A stretch of DNA of 64,000 nt, taken from positions 29,810 to 93,809 of the forward strand of contig NZ_JARXVD010000023.1 of the NCBI RefSeq assembly GCF_029892685.1, in the 5' to 3' direction. Below, piece after piece: positions 48,439-55,936 of the stretch. Every line of letters begins with the position of its first letter. Within the stretch, counting starts at the first letter, position 1. The position numbers and the translations under genes were made by a program. Source of the stretch: Mycobacterium sp. OTB74. Its GTDB lineage: Bacteria > Actinomycetota > Actinomycetes > Mycobacteriales > Mycobacteriaceae. The notes under the pieces are model-generated. The model had not been told where the DNA came from. It did no database searches and saw only the letters and a program-made list of their open reading frames with translations.

Positions 48439-49503
48439 TTGTCAAGATCCGTACTCATCACCGGCGGGGCAGGGTTCATCGGGTCCGCACTCGCGCGTCG
48501 TCTCGTGGGCTCCGGCTACGACGTCGCTGTGATGGACATCCTGCACCCGCAAGTGCACGGCGCCCATTCAGCCATCGACCTACCGGAATCCGTTCGGTTG
48601 TTCACGGGCGATGTCACCCACGGACCGGACATGGATGCCGTGCTCCGGTTGTTCCGTCCGTCCCAGATCGTCCATTTGGCGGCCGAGACCGGAACGGCGC
48701 AATCACTCTCCGAGGCGACGCGCCACGGCTCGGTGAACGTGGTCGGAACAACCCAACTTCTTGACGCCTTGAGTCGCGCAGGCCATACGCCCGATCAGCT
48801 CGTTCTGGCTTCGTCGAGAGCCGTCTACGGCGAGGGCGCGTGGGAATCGGGCGGACAGGTCTACCACCCACAGCCTCGCAGCCACGCGCAGCTGGAAGCA
48901 GGCATCTGGGATCCCACGGGGCCCACCGGGGACGCAGCCGTACCGCTTCCGAGCTGTGCGGGCCGGACGGAGCCTCGCCCGACAAATATCTACGCCGCAA
49001 CCAAACTCGCCCAAGAGCACATACTTTCGGCCTGGGCAGCCTCTCACGACACAAATATCAGCGTGCTCCGTCTGCAGAACGTCTACGGGCCAGGCCAGTC
49101 GCTGACAAATTCGTACACCGGAATCGTCGCGCTGTTCGCGCGGTTGGCCCGCCAGCAGCAGTCGTTGGAAATCTACGAAGACGGCCGGATCATGCGGGAT
49201 TTCGTATATATCGATGATGTTGTCGAGGGGCTGTTCGCTGCGATAGCAAAACCTGCGGCTGGATCACGCTGCGTGGACATCGGGTCGGGCGTCCCGACCA
49301 CCATTCATGAGCTTGCTCAAGCGATCGCCACTATCTGCGGTGCCCCCGAACCGGTTGTCGTAGCGAAATTCCGCGACGGTGACGTACGCGCTGCCAGGTG
49401 CGACATCGAACCGGCAATGAAGGAACTCGACTGGCATCCCAAGTGGACTCTCGAAGACGGTCTGCGCGCCCTGCTTGATTGGATCGGCGAGCCTCGTGAA
49501 TGA
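48439..49503 (+). CDS. NAD-dependent sugar-nucleotide epimerase/reductase (extended SDR), 354 aa
   Basis: Cytoplasmic extended short-chain dehydrogenase. It shows the NAD-binding VLITGGAGFIGSALARRL, an active-site YAATKLAQEH (YxxxK) near residue 195, LQNVYGPGQ, and RDFVYIDDVVEGLF, all typical of the UDP-glucose 4-epimerase/dTDP-4-keto-reductase group. Likely role: making a donor sugar for the glycosyltransferases; GPL loci use an analogous enzyme for dTDP-6-deoxytalose, but the exact substrate cannot be read here. Start TTG 48439, chosen for the strong AGGAGG upstream. It begins 17 bp after acyltransferase 2, so the two are probably co-transcribed. Confidence 0.87.
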   Translation: MSRSVLITGGAGFIGSALARRLVGSGYDVAVMDILHPQVHGAHSAIDLPESVRLFTGDVTHGPDMDAVLRLFRPSQIVHLAAETGTAQSLSEATRHGSVNVVGTTQLLDALSRAGHTPDQLVLASSRAVYGEGAWESGGQVYHPQPRSHAQLEAGIWDPTGPTGDAAVPLPSCAGRTEPRPTNIYAATKLAQEHILSAWAASHDTNISVLRLQNVYGPGQSLTNSYTGIVALFARLARQQQSLEIYEDGRIMRDFVYIDDVVEGLFAAIAKPAAGSRCVDIGSGVPTTIHELAQAIATICGAPEPVVVAKFRDGDVRAARCDIEPAMKELDWHPKWTLEDGLRALLDWIGEPRE

Positions 49504-49558
49504 CCCGTTGCGCCAACCAATTACACACATCCGTCAGCCATCCTGAAGTAGGTAGGAA

Positions 49559-49633
49559 ATGATCTTCAGCCTCACAGTTGCGACGCAGACGTCGCTACTT
49601 CGACTCCGCTCTCGCGATGGTCTGTTCTCGTGA
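49559..49633 (+). CDS. Possible 24-aa leader peptide overlapping the ABC ATPase start
   Basis: An ATG at 49559, preceded by GTAGGTAGGAA, opens a 24-codon frame beginning MIFSLTVATQ and ending with a TGA at 49631-49633 that overlaps the GTG start of the ABC ATPase (GTGA). The ATPase GTG has no good ribosome site of its own, so coupled translation from this leader is plausible. The first bases (TAGGTAGG then TGATCTT) echo the leaders of both acyltransferase genes. No protein family is recognised; it could be only a translational leader or chance. Confidence 0.4.
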   Translation: MIFSLTVATQTSLLRLRSRDGLFS

Positions 49634-50559
49634 TCGAACTTGACGGCGTAGCGAAGACGTTCGACGGGGATGTACTCGCATTACAAGACGTAAGCTTTTC
49701 TGTTCCCACTGGGTCGATCTGCGCCTTGCTGGGTCATAACGGTGCAGGAAAGACGACCACGATCAATATCCTGTCCACGTTGATGCGGCCCACTTATGGC
49801 CAAGCAATCGTGGCCGGGTATGACGTCGCCCGCGAGCCCGCCAAAGTACGGGAATCCATCTCCTTGACGGGACAGATCGCCGCGATCGACTGGCAGCTCA
49901 CCGGCCGGGAGAACCTGGTGATGTTCAGCCGACTGCACGGAATGCGCCGAAAAGAGGCCAACGCGCGAGCCGACGCGTTGATCGAACAATTCGACCTGGT
50001 CGACGCCGCTGACCGGAACGTGGTCACCTATTCCGGTGGTATGCGGCGGCGCATCGATATCGCCGCCGCACTGGTCGTTCCGCCGAAAGTGCTCTTCCTC
50101 GACGAGCCGACAACCGGGTTGGATCCGCGCAGCCGCCGCAGTGTGTGGGACCTTGTGTCGTCGTTGGCGGCTGACGGCGTGACGGTCCTTCTCACCACGC
50201 AGTACCTCGAAGAAGCCGATGTGCTCAGCGATTCGATCGTCGTCCTCAATCACGGTCGCGTTGTCGCAACCGGAACCGCTGACGACCTCAAGCGCCGTAT
50301 CGGGTTCAGCTATTGCACGGTCAGTCCGGTCAATCCCGCCGACCTGTCCAAGATCCTCGCCGCGGTCACCGATCTTCAGGACGCCCAAGCCGATGAAGAA
50401 GCCAACACCGTGTCGGTTTTGGCAACCGACGGCGTTGCGACACTCAGTGAGGTGTTCCGCCGGGTCGATCAGCTTGACGTTGAGCTGGAAGACATTTCGC
50501 TGCGCAAGCCGTCCCTGGACGAGGTGTTCCTCCACCTTACGGGCAGCGTCGCAGCGTGA
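49630..50559 (+). CDS. DrrA-like ABC transporter ATP-binding protein, 309 aa
   Basis: ATPase subunit of a lipid/drug exporter. Walker A is LLGHNGAGKTTT, the Q-loop is LTGQIAAID, the signature is YSGGMRRRIDIAAAL, Walker B is KVLFLDEPTTGLD, and the switch-region residue is Q (LLTTQYLEEAD) as in the daunorubicin-resistance DrrA group. The C-terminal SLDEVFLHLTG is also typical of DrrA. In mycobacteria this family exports complex lipids (DrrABC for phthiocerol dimycocerosates), so it is a good candidate for moving the glycolipopeptide across the inner membrane (inference). Start GTG 49630 overlaps a short upstream frame. The gene overlaps the permease gene by 4 bp (GTGA). Confidence 0.93.
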   Translation: MIELDGVAKTFDGDVLALQDVSFSVPTGSICALLGHNGAGKTTTINILSTLMRPTYGQAIVAGYDVAREPAKVRESISLTGQIAAIDWQLTGRENLVMFSRLHGMRRKEANARADALIEQFDLVDAADRNVVTYSGGMRRRIDIAAALVVPPKVLFLDEPTTGLDPRSRRSVWDLVSSLAADGVTVLLTTQYLEEADVLSDSIVVLNHGRVVATGTADDLKRRIGFSYCTVSPVNPADLSKILAAVTDLQDAQADEEANTVSVLATDGVATLSEVFRRVDQLDVELEDISLRKPSLDEVFLHLTGSVAA

Positions 50560-51311
50560 CCTCCGTTGCTGTTCTGACCGAACGCATGGTGCGCAACACA
50601 CTGCGCAGCGATTTGCCGTTCGCGGTTTTGGCGCCCGCGGGCAACTTCATCATCTTCAACCTCGCGCTGCGCAATGTGATCGACACCGGCGGGATTGGTT
50701 ACCCGCAATACCTTCTACCCGTGATCATCGTCCAGGTGACGTTGCTCGGCGCGCTGACAACCGTCGACCGGGCTGCCCGAGACCATCAGTCTGAGCTGGG
50801 ACTTCGGTTCCGCACATTGCCCATCCCAACGATCGCACCGCTGGCGGCCCGCATGCTGTACTGCCTCATCCGCGGGGGCATCGCCCTGGTCGCCACGATC
50901 GCGGCAGGGTACGCCTTCGGCTTCCGAATGCTCGGCGGGCCAGTCCATCTCGTGGTTTTCACATGTTTCGTCCTGGCGTTGACACTGGCACTATCGCTTG
51001 CCGCAGATGCAACCGGGGTGGGGATCTCAGGAGCTTCGATCGGCAGAACCGGGGGCTCCAGTCAGATCCTGCTCGTCCCCCAGATGTTGCTTGTCATGCT
51101 GTCCACCGGGATGGCGCCCGTCGACTCATTCCCCGAGTGGCTGCATGGGTTCGTCCGCTACCAGCCGGTGTCACAGGTGACCGAAACCCTGCGTGGGCTC
51201 GCCGCCGGCCATGTTGCAATCAGCAGTGTGGCGAGCAGCTTCGCCTGGTGCCTAGGCATGCTGGTGGTGTTCGGGGCCATCGCGGTGCGGATGCAGAGGC
51301 GGACGCAATGA
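50556..51311 (+). CDS. DrrB-like ABC-2 type permease 1, 251 aa
   Basis: Membrane component of the exporter. About six hydrophobic segments are visible, among them FAVLAPAGNFIIFNLAL, YLLPVIIVQVTLLGALTTV, and a C-terminal FAWCLGMLVVFGAIAVRM. The stretch LPEWLHGFVRYQPVSQVTE-like region near residue 205 (here FPEWLHGFVRYQPVSQVTET) is the conserved ABC-2 element before the last helix. GTG start overlaps the stop of the ATPase gene, and its own TGA overlaps the ATG of the second permease, so the three are translationally coupled. Confidence 0.9.
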   Translation: MTSVAVLTERMVRNTLRSDLPFAVLAPAGNFIIFNLALRNVIDTGGIGYPQYLLPVIIVQVTLLGALTTVDRAARDHQSELGLRFRTLPIPTIAPLAARMLYCLIRGGIALVATIAAGYAFGFRMLGGPVHLVVFTCFVLALTLALSLAADATGVGISGASIGRTGGSSQILLVPQMLLVMLSTGMAPVDSFPEWLHGFVRYQPVSQVTETLRGLAAGHVAISSVASSFAWCLGMLVVFGAIAVRMQRRTQ

Positions 51312-52108
51312 CCGCCACCGCACCAGTGCGCCGCTCGCTGCTCTCAGAGAGCTGGGTATTCGCCGTCCAGCATTTCAAGCACTGGCGCCACGACCCGATG
51401 GTGCCCGTCCAATCTGTGATTTTCCCAACGTTTCTGCTGATTACCTACTACCTGCTGGTCGGCAAGTCAGTACTGCGAATCACCGGCACGGACAGCCTCT
51501 ACGGCTTGGTGCCGACGTGCGCAATAGCCGGAGCGTTTTCCGGGTCACTCGCGGTCGGCATGACCCTCACGTTCGAGCGTGACACAGGCTTACTCAGCCG
51601 ACTGTGGGCGTTGCCGGTAAGTCGCGCCAGTGTGTTGACCGGCAGGCTGATCGCCGAGGCACTGCGGACGGTGGTGAGCACCGCGTTGATCACAGCGGTC
51701 GGAATCGGGCTCGGGCTCCGATTCCACGGGGGCCCGCTCGAGTTGCTGTTGTACCTGCTGGTTCCGGTGTTGGTAGTCGTCGTGTTTGCGATGGCCGTGG
51801 TCGCCGTAGCGGTACGGGCAAAGGACGGGACGGTGCTCATTTGGCTTGGGCTGCCCGCGATCACCGCCGTGTTCGCCAGCTCGGGCTCTCCACCCGTCGA
51901 ATCGTTGCCCTCGTGGATGTGGCCGCTGCTGCGATTCCAGCCAATGGAGCCGATCGTGGAATCCATGCGGACGCTTGCCCTAGGTGGCCTCCCGTGGTGG
52001 CCCCTGCTATGGGGCGTGCTTTGGACGATTGCCGGTGCCTCGATCGTCGGACCGCTGGCTGTCCGCGGTTACCGTGCCGCAGCCGAATCAGGCGGTGTGC
52101 GCGGTTGA
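51308..52108 (+). CDS. DrrC-like ABC-2 type permease 2, 266 aa
   Basis: Second membrane subunit, presumably forming a heterodimeric channel with the preceding permease. It has a cytoplasmic N-terminus (HFKHWRHDPMVPVQSV) leading into helix one, GLLSRLWALPVSRASVLTGR as the coupling-helix region, several further hydrophobic segments (LELLLYLLVPVLVVVVFAMA) and the PSWMWPLLRFQPMEPIVES element typical of ABC-2 permeases. Start ATG 51308 in an ATGA overlap with the permease before it; longer in-frame extensions upstream are shadows of that gene. The next gene starts 139 bp downstream, possibly from its own promoter. Confidence 0.9.
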   Translation: MTATAPVRRSLLSESWVFAVQHFKHWRHDPMVPVQSVIFPTFLLITYYLLVGKSVLRITGTDSLYGLVPTCAIAGAFSGSLAVGMTLTFERDTGLLSRLWALPVSRASVLTGRLIAEALRTVVSTALITAVGIGLGLRFHGGPLELLLYLLVPVLVVVVFAMAVVAVAVRAKDGTVLIWLGLPAITAVFASSGSPPVESLPSWMWPLLRFQPMEPIVESMRTLALGGLPWWPLLWGVLWTIAGASIVGPLAVRGYRAAAESGGVRG

Positions 52109-52247
52109 CGTCGGCGGCAGCAGCTCAGTCACCCGCTTTTATGCGGTGGGATTTTTCGATTCAACAATCAACTAGCGAGCAGCCGGAGGTCGCGTTGGCA
52201 AAAAGTTTTCCTCTCACAAAGCGGCTCGCCTACCCCAATTCCCCAGC

Positions 52248-53582
52248 ATGAGCAGCGAAACAGAACGGTTGGATGAGCGTCCAGCCGAAACCGAAGAACC
52301 GCTGTCAGGACCACAGTCGAATAACCCGCTCACTGCTCAGGGCAGAGTGGGTTACGCAATCGTCGGACTGCTCTTGTTGCTGTATATGGCGTTTTGGGTT
52401 GGTTTCACCGCCCTGCTCGAACCCAATTTGCAGTTTTTCTCCTACTACGCAGTCAATTACGACCAGGGTTTCGTCAGGCGCGGACTCGCCGGTGAGCTTC
52501 TGAAACTCTTTCCCGGGGACCTCTACTTCACGGGCCTCCTGATACTGCGCTGGCTCGTCCCCGCGCTCTTCGTTGCCGGCATCGCGGCGGTGGCATACGC
52601 CGTGGCAGTGAAATTCGGCCGCTCCGAACGCCGGTTGCTACTGGCGCTGCTCATACCGTTGCTGCCGTTCGGTTATGCGCGCGCTGTTGTGGTACCGACT
52701 CCGGACCTCCTTGGCGAGGCAGCGCTGGCGGTCTTCGCAGTCGTAGCCGTATTTGTCGCCAAGGAGCGATCGCTTCTCGTTGCGAGCGCAATTTATGGCG
52801 CAACCACAGCGGTGCTGACTCTGATCCACGAGGCGATCCCATTTCTGCAGGCGCTCGGTGCGGTCTTGGCAATTGTGGTTCTGGCGCACAGTTCGGCCAA
52901 AACACAGCGGTTGAGCGTAGTTCTCGCCGTAGCTCCGGGGTTGGCCGTTGCAGGGGCGGTAGCGCTATTCGGACGGGTAGACGCCTCGGCGCAATGTGCC
53001 CGGTTACCGCATCGCGCCGTGGACTTCCCGATTACGTTGACTCCCGATCAGGTACTCAGGGGCGAACATGCCTACACGGATTACCACAACTGGATGTGCC
53101 GCTTTATCACCGTGACAACAAGAAACAACCCCGTCGAGGGATTCAGCCAGGTTGGCTGGATCCCGTGGATTGGGTCGATGTTGGCGGGAATCGCTCTCCT
53201 CACGGTGACGATAGTTTTGATCAAGGGAGTTTCCGGCGTACCGTTCCGGCGCTTTCGCGAAGCACTACAAGGTCGGCTTTCATGGGTAGCTCTGGCGGCA
53301 CTGTTAGTGCTTCCAGTTTTCGCGACCACCTCGGATTGGATTCGGTGGTGGGTAGCCATCTCGTTCGATGTGGGTTTGGTGTATCTGCTGTACGCGGGTC
53401 GCCGCCCTGAGTCCGCCCAACCGGCCACTAGGCGCACTCGCGTCTTCTTCATAGTGGCGGTTCTTCTTCTGGCAGTGCTCCCAGCCTTCGTGGGAATCAA
53501 CGCCAATCAGTCCACGAAGCCGATGATCGCCCACTGCGATCAGCTGGCGAATGACCCGAAATGGGTGGGGATCTGCCCTTGA
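52248..53582 (+). CDS. Polytopic membrane protein of unknown function, 444 aa
   Basis: Not recognised with certainty. After a polar N-terminus of about 30 residues there are roughly ten hydrophobic segments, starting with VGYAIVGLLLLLYMAFWVGF, and an external-looking loop with two Cys around residues 245-290 (AQCARLPHR, HNWMCRF). A motif YDQGFVRRGLAGELL follows the first helix; similar YDxGFVRRGL motifs occur in uncharacterised membrane proteins of polysaccharide loci. Many short charged loops and a cytoplasm-sized helix pair recall GT-C glycosyltransferases or polymerases, but no catalytic DD/ED pair can be assigned securely. It follows the exporter genes and ends 14 bp from the convergent glycosyltransferase 2. 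A role in periplasmic modification or transport of the product is only a guess. Confidence 0.7.
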   Translation: MSSETERLDERPAETEEPLSGPQSNNPLTAQGRVGYAIVGLLLLLYMAFWVGFTALLEPNLQFFSYYAVNYDQGFVRRGLAGELLKLFPGDLYFTGLLILRWLVPALFVAGIAAVAYAVAVKFGRSERRLLLALLIPLLPFGYARAVVVPTPDLLGEAALAVFAVVAVFVAKERSLLVASAIYGATTAVLTLIHEAIPFLQALGAVLAIVVLAHSSAKTQRLSVVLAVAPGLAVAGAVALFGRVDASAQCARLPHRAVDFPITLTPDQVLRGEHAYTDYHNWMCRFITVTTRNNPVEGFSQVGWIPWIGSMLAGIALLTVTIVLIKGVSGVPFRRFREALQGRLSWVALAALLVLPVFATTSDWIRWWVAISFDVGLVYLLYAGRRPESAQPATRRTRVFFIVAVLLLAVLPAFVGINANQSTKPMIAHCDQLANDPKWVGICP

Positions 53583-53610
53583 TCAGCCGCGGCGTGTCAG
53601 CCGCGGCGTG
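53583..53610. repeat. 14-bp perfect tandem duplication across the glycosyltransferase 2 stop codon
   Basis: TCAGCCGCGGCGTG occurs twice in a row (53583-53596 and 53597-53610). On the minus strand each unit ends in TGA, so the stop codon of glycosyltransferase 2 (53597-53599) is repeated 14 bases further on. It fills the gap between the two convergent genes. Confidence 0.8.
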
Positions 53611-54874
53611 AAAGGGCGAACTCCTCCAGCAGATCAGCTGCCATGGCAACGCTCTCGTCGGATTTGACCATCCGGTCGGCGAGTTGCTCTGCACGCGTGA
53701 GGTATTCGGGATCGAGGATCGTGCGGAGATCCTTCACCAACGTCTTTTCCGTGGTCGCTACATGGCGACGGGAAGCACCCACCTTCAGTTTCTTGAGCTG
53801 AGCTCCCCCGCACCCCTGATCCGGCAGCATCCACAGGATCAGCGTGGGACGCCCAGCGCGCAGCCCGGCGTGCGTGGTGCCCGAGCCGCCGTGGTGTACG
53901 ACCGCACGACAGGTGGGAAGGATCTCCGCGTAGTTCATCGCGCCAGCGATCTTGACGTGGTCATACTGCGGAACGCTGCTGAAGTCGGTCCAGCCCGCAC
54001 CGACCAGTGCCCGCTCGCCGAGTTGCGCGCACGCGCCCGCGATCATGGCGATCATGTCGGCGGCGGAGTCAACCGGCATGCTGCCGAAACTGAAGAAGAT
54101 CGGCGATGTTCCCGCAGCGATCCACGAGGCGATCTCGTCGTCCTGCGCGGCCGACAATTGCATCGTCAGCGAGCCGACAAAGGGGCGTCGCGGGGGCTGG
54201 TGAGCGTTCCATGCCGCCCATTCCTCGGGCAGCTCGGGCCAGCACGCCGCGTCGTAGGCCTGGATTTCCATCGCCCCGTGTTCGGTCATCCGTTGTGTCC
54301 ATGGGCCGGTGGCCTTCGGCAGGCCGAATTCGGCACGCTCGGCGTCTTCGTCGGCCTTCTTTCCACGCCAGGCCACCCAGTCCATCGCCTTCATCGCCGC
54401 ACGCGCCAGCGGCGGCGGGAGGAACGGCACGAAAGAGCCGTTGACGCGCAAGGGGATGATCTGCAGCGTCGCCAACGGGGTGCCGCAATGCTCGGCGACG
54501 TTGGAGGCGACGTCTTCGTAGTTCATGCCGGTTAGCAAGAGGTCGGCGCCGTCCGCCACCGACAGCAGCACTTTTCTCGCATCCGCGCGGCACTGGTTCA
54601 GAGGGTCCCCGACCTCACCCAACAACCTGTTGAGCTCCTTGAGCTTCCACGGCTTGCTGAACAGCAATGCGAAGAACTCATGATGCGGGTCGTCGATGGA
54701 CTGCAAGGTCGGTCCATAGGCGATTGCCTGAGGCCCAGCGGACTCCGCGAAGCCGACCATTTCAGGCGCGACAACCATGCTCACGTCATGCCCGCGGCGC
54801 ACCAGCTCACGGCCGATCGCCGCGAAAGGTTCCACTTCGCCACGAGTTCCCCAGTTGGCCAACACGAATTTCAT
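53597..54874 (-). CDS. GT1-family glycosyltransferase 2, 425 aa
   Basis: Second UGT-like enzyme of the locus. N-terminal signature MKFVLANWGTRGEVEP and IGRELVRRGHDVSM; donor half FFSFGSMPVDS and HHGGSGTTHAGLRAG, then LPDQ, which glycosyltransferase 1 lacks. Full family length, ATG 54874. It ends at the TGA 53597, which is duplicated downstream by a 14-bp tandem repeat. It starts 9 bp after the stop of the decarboxylase-like gene, so glycosyltransferase, decarboxylase and dehydrogenase form one minus-strand operon. That proximity suggests it uses the sugar made by those two enzymes (inference). Convergent with the membrane protein gene. Confidence 0.92.
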   Translation of the reverse strand: MKFVLANWGTRGEVEPFAAIGRELVRRGHDVSMVVAPEMVGFAESAGPQAIAYGPTLQSIDDPHHEFFALLFSKPWKLKELNRLLGEVGDPLNQCRADARKVLLSVADGADLLLTGMNYEDVASNVAEHCGTPLATLQIIPLRVNGSFVPFLPPPLARAAMKAMDWVAWRGKKADEDAERAEFGLPKATGPWTQRMTEHGAMEIQAYDAACWPELPEEWAAWNAHQPPRRPFVGSLTMQLSAAQDDEIASWIAAGTSPIFFSFGSMPVDSAADMIAMIAGACAQLGERALVGAGWTDFSSVPQYDHVKIAGAMNYAEILPTCRAVVHHGGSGTTHAGLRAGRPTLILWMLPDQGCGGAQLKKLKVGASRRHVATTEKTLVKDLRTILDPEYLTRAEQLADRMVKSDESVAMAADLLEEFALSRRG

Positions 54875-54883
54875 CGCGGGTCC

Positions 54884-55888
54884 TCAGCCCTGGCCATCCC
54901 CGGCGGGTTGTTCGAGGTACCACGGATTGGCCCGGGCCCATTCGATGGTCCGGCGGATCCCTTCCTCGACGTCGACCTTGAGGCGCCAGCCCAGCTCCCG
55001 CTGCGCCTTGGTCGAATCGGGGATACGACGGGGAATGTCTTCGTAGCGGCCGCCGAAACGCGATGCCGTATCAACGGCTTCGGCGCTGGACACTCCGTCA
55101 ACGCTGGCAATCTTGATCGCGAGATCCACTGCCTCACGCATGGTCGTCTCGGTCATGCTCCCGACGTTGAACGCCTCACCGATCGCCGCATCACTGTCGG
55201 CGGCAAGCAACGTGCCGGCGACCGCGTCGTCGACGTAGGTGAAGCAGCGCGTCTGGTCACCCGAGTCGTAGAGCAGCGGCTGGCGGCCGTTGAGGATCCG
55301 GTGAACGGTCTGCGACACCACGAAAATCGGATTCTGCCGCGGCCCATACACATTGAAGTAGCGAACCACCGTCACCGGCAGTCCATAGGCAGCGTGCATC
55401 GCGAAAACCAGATGCTCGGCCATACCCTTGCTGGTGCTGTAGCTCCACCGCGCCGTCTTCGACGAGCCGAGAACACGGTCGTCGTCCTCGGCGAACGGTG
55501 GGTTCGGATTCTTGCCGAACACCTCGGATGTGCTGGCGAACACCACGCGTATGCCGTTGCGGTGGCTCAATTCCAGCACGTTTCGGGTGCCGATCACGTT
55601 GACATCGAGAACCTGCAGCGGATCGTTCATGTAGTTCTTGACGCCGACGACCGCGGCGAGGTGGAACACTGTGTCGACGTCGGGAGTCAGGGCTTCCTCG
55701 AGCGCGGCCAGGTCGGTGACATCGCCTTGGACGAACCGGAAATTGGGGTGCCGGTCGAACTCGATGCTGCTGTCACGGGTGTTCTTCGCGAAATCAAAAA
55801 TGGTGACGGTGTCGCCGCGTTCCAACAACGCGGTCACCAAGTGCGATCCGATGAAGCCGTAGCCGCCCGTCACGACGACATTGGACAT
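54884..55888 (-). CDS. NAD-dependent epimerase/dehydratase, UDP-glucuronate decarboxylase-like, 334 aa
   Basis: Extended SDR. VVVTGGYGFIGSHLVTALL binds NAD; the catalytic YSTSKGMAEHL supplies YxxxK after FASTSEVFG; RYFNVYGPRQNP, DQTRCFTYVDDAV and DIPRRIPDSTKAQRELGW follow. The RWSYSTSK context and the R-C-F-T-Y-V-D-D and D-I-P-R-R-x-P-D blocks recall the UDP-glucuronate decarboxylase (UXS/ArnA) group, which makes UDP-xylose or the 4-keto-pentose. The dehydrogenase 48 bp upstream fits that pathway. A 4-epimerase acting on UDP-GlcA or UDP-GlcNAcA is an alternative. Start ATG 55888, where the Rossmann fold begins with AAAGAG upstream; the frame is open a further 11 codons. Confidence 0.87.
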   Translation of the reverse strand: MSNVVVTGGYGFIGSHLVTALLERGDTVTIFDFAKNTRDSSIEFDRHPNFRFVQGDVTDLAALEEALTPDVDTVFHLAAVVGVKNYMNDPLQVLDVNVIGTRNVLELSHRNGIRVVFASTSEVFGKNPNPPFAEDDDRVLGSSKTARWSYSTSKGMAEHLVFAMHAAYGLPVTVVRYFNVYGPRQNPIFVVSQTVHRILNGRQPLLYDSGDQTRCFTYVDDAVAGTLLAADSDAAIGEAFNVGSMTETTMREAVDLAIKIASVDGVSSAEAVDTASRFGGRYEDIPRRIPDSTKAQRELGWRLKVDVEEGIRRTIEWARANPWYLEQPAGDGQG

Positions 55889-55936
55889 ATTTGCTCTTTC
55901 GTTTGACGTGTCGGTTTGCAAATCCCTGTCAGCCGA

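Noticed and set aside
54680..55906. Plus-strand open frame of 408 codons
   Set aside because: Antisense shadow of glycosyltransferase 2 and the decarboxylase-like gene, both of which carry clear catalytic motifs.
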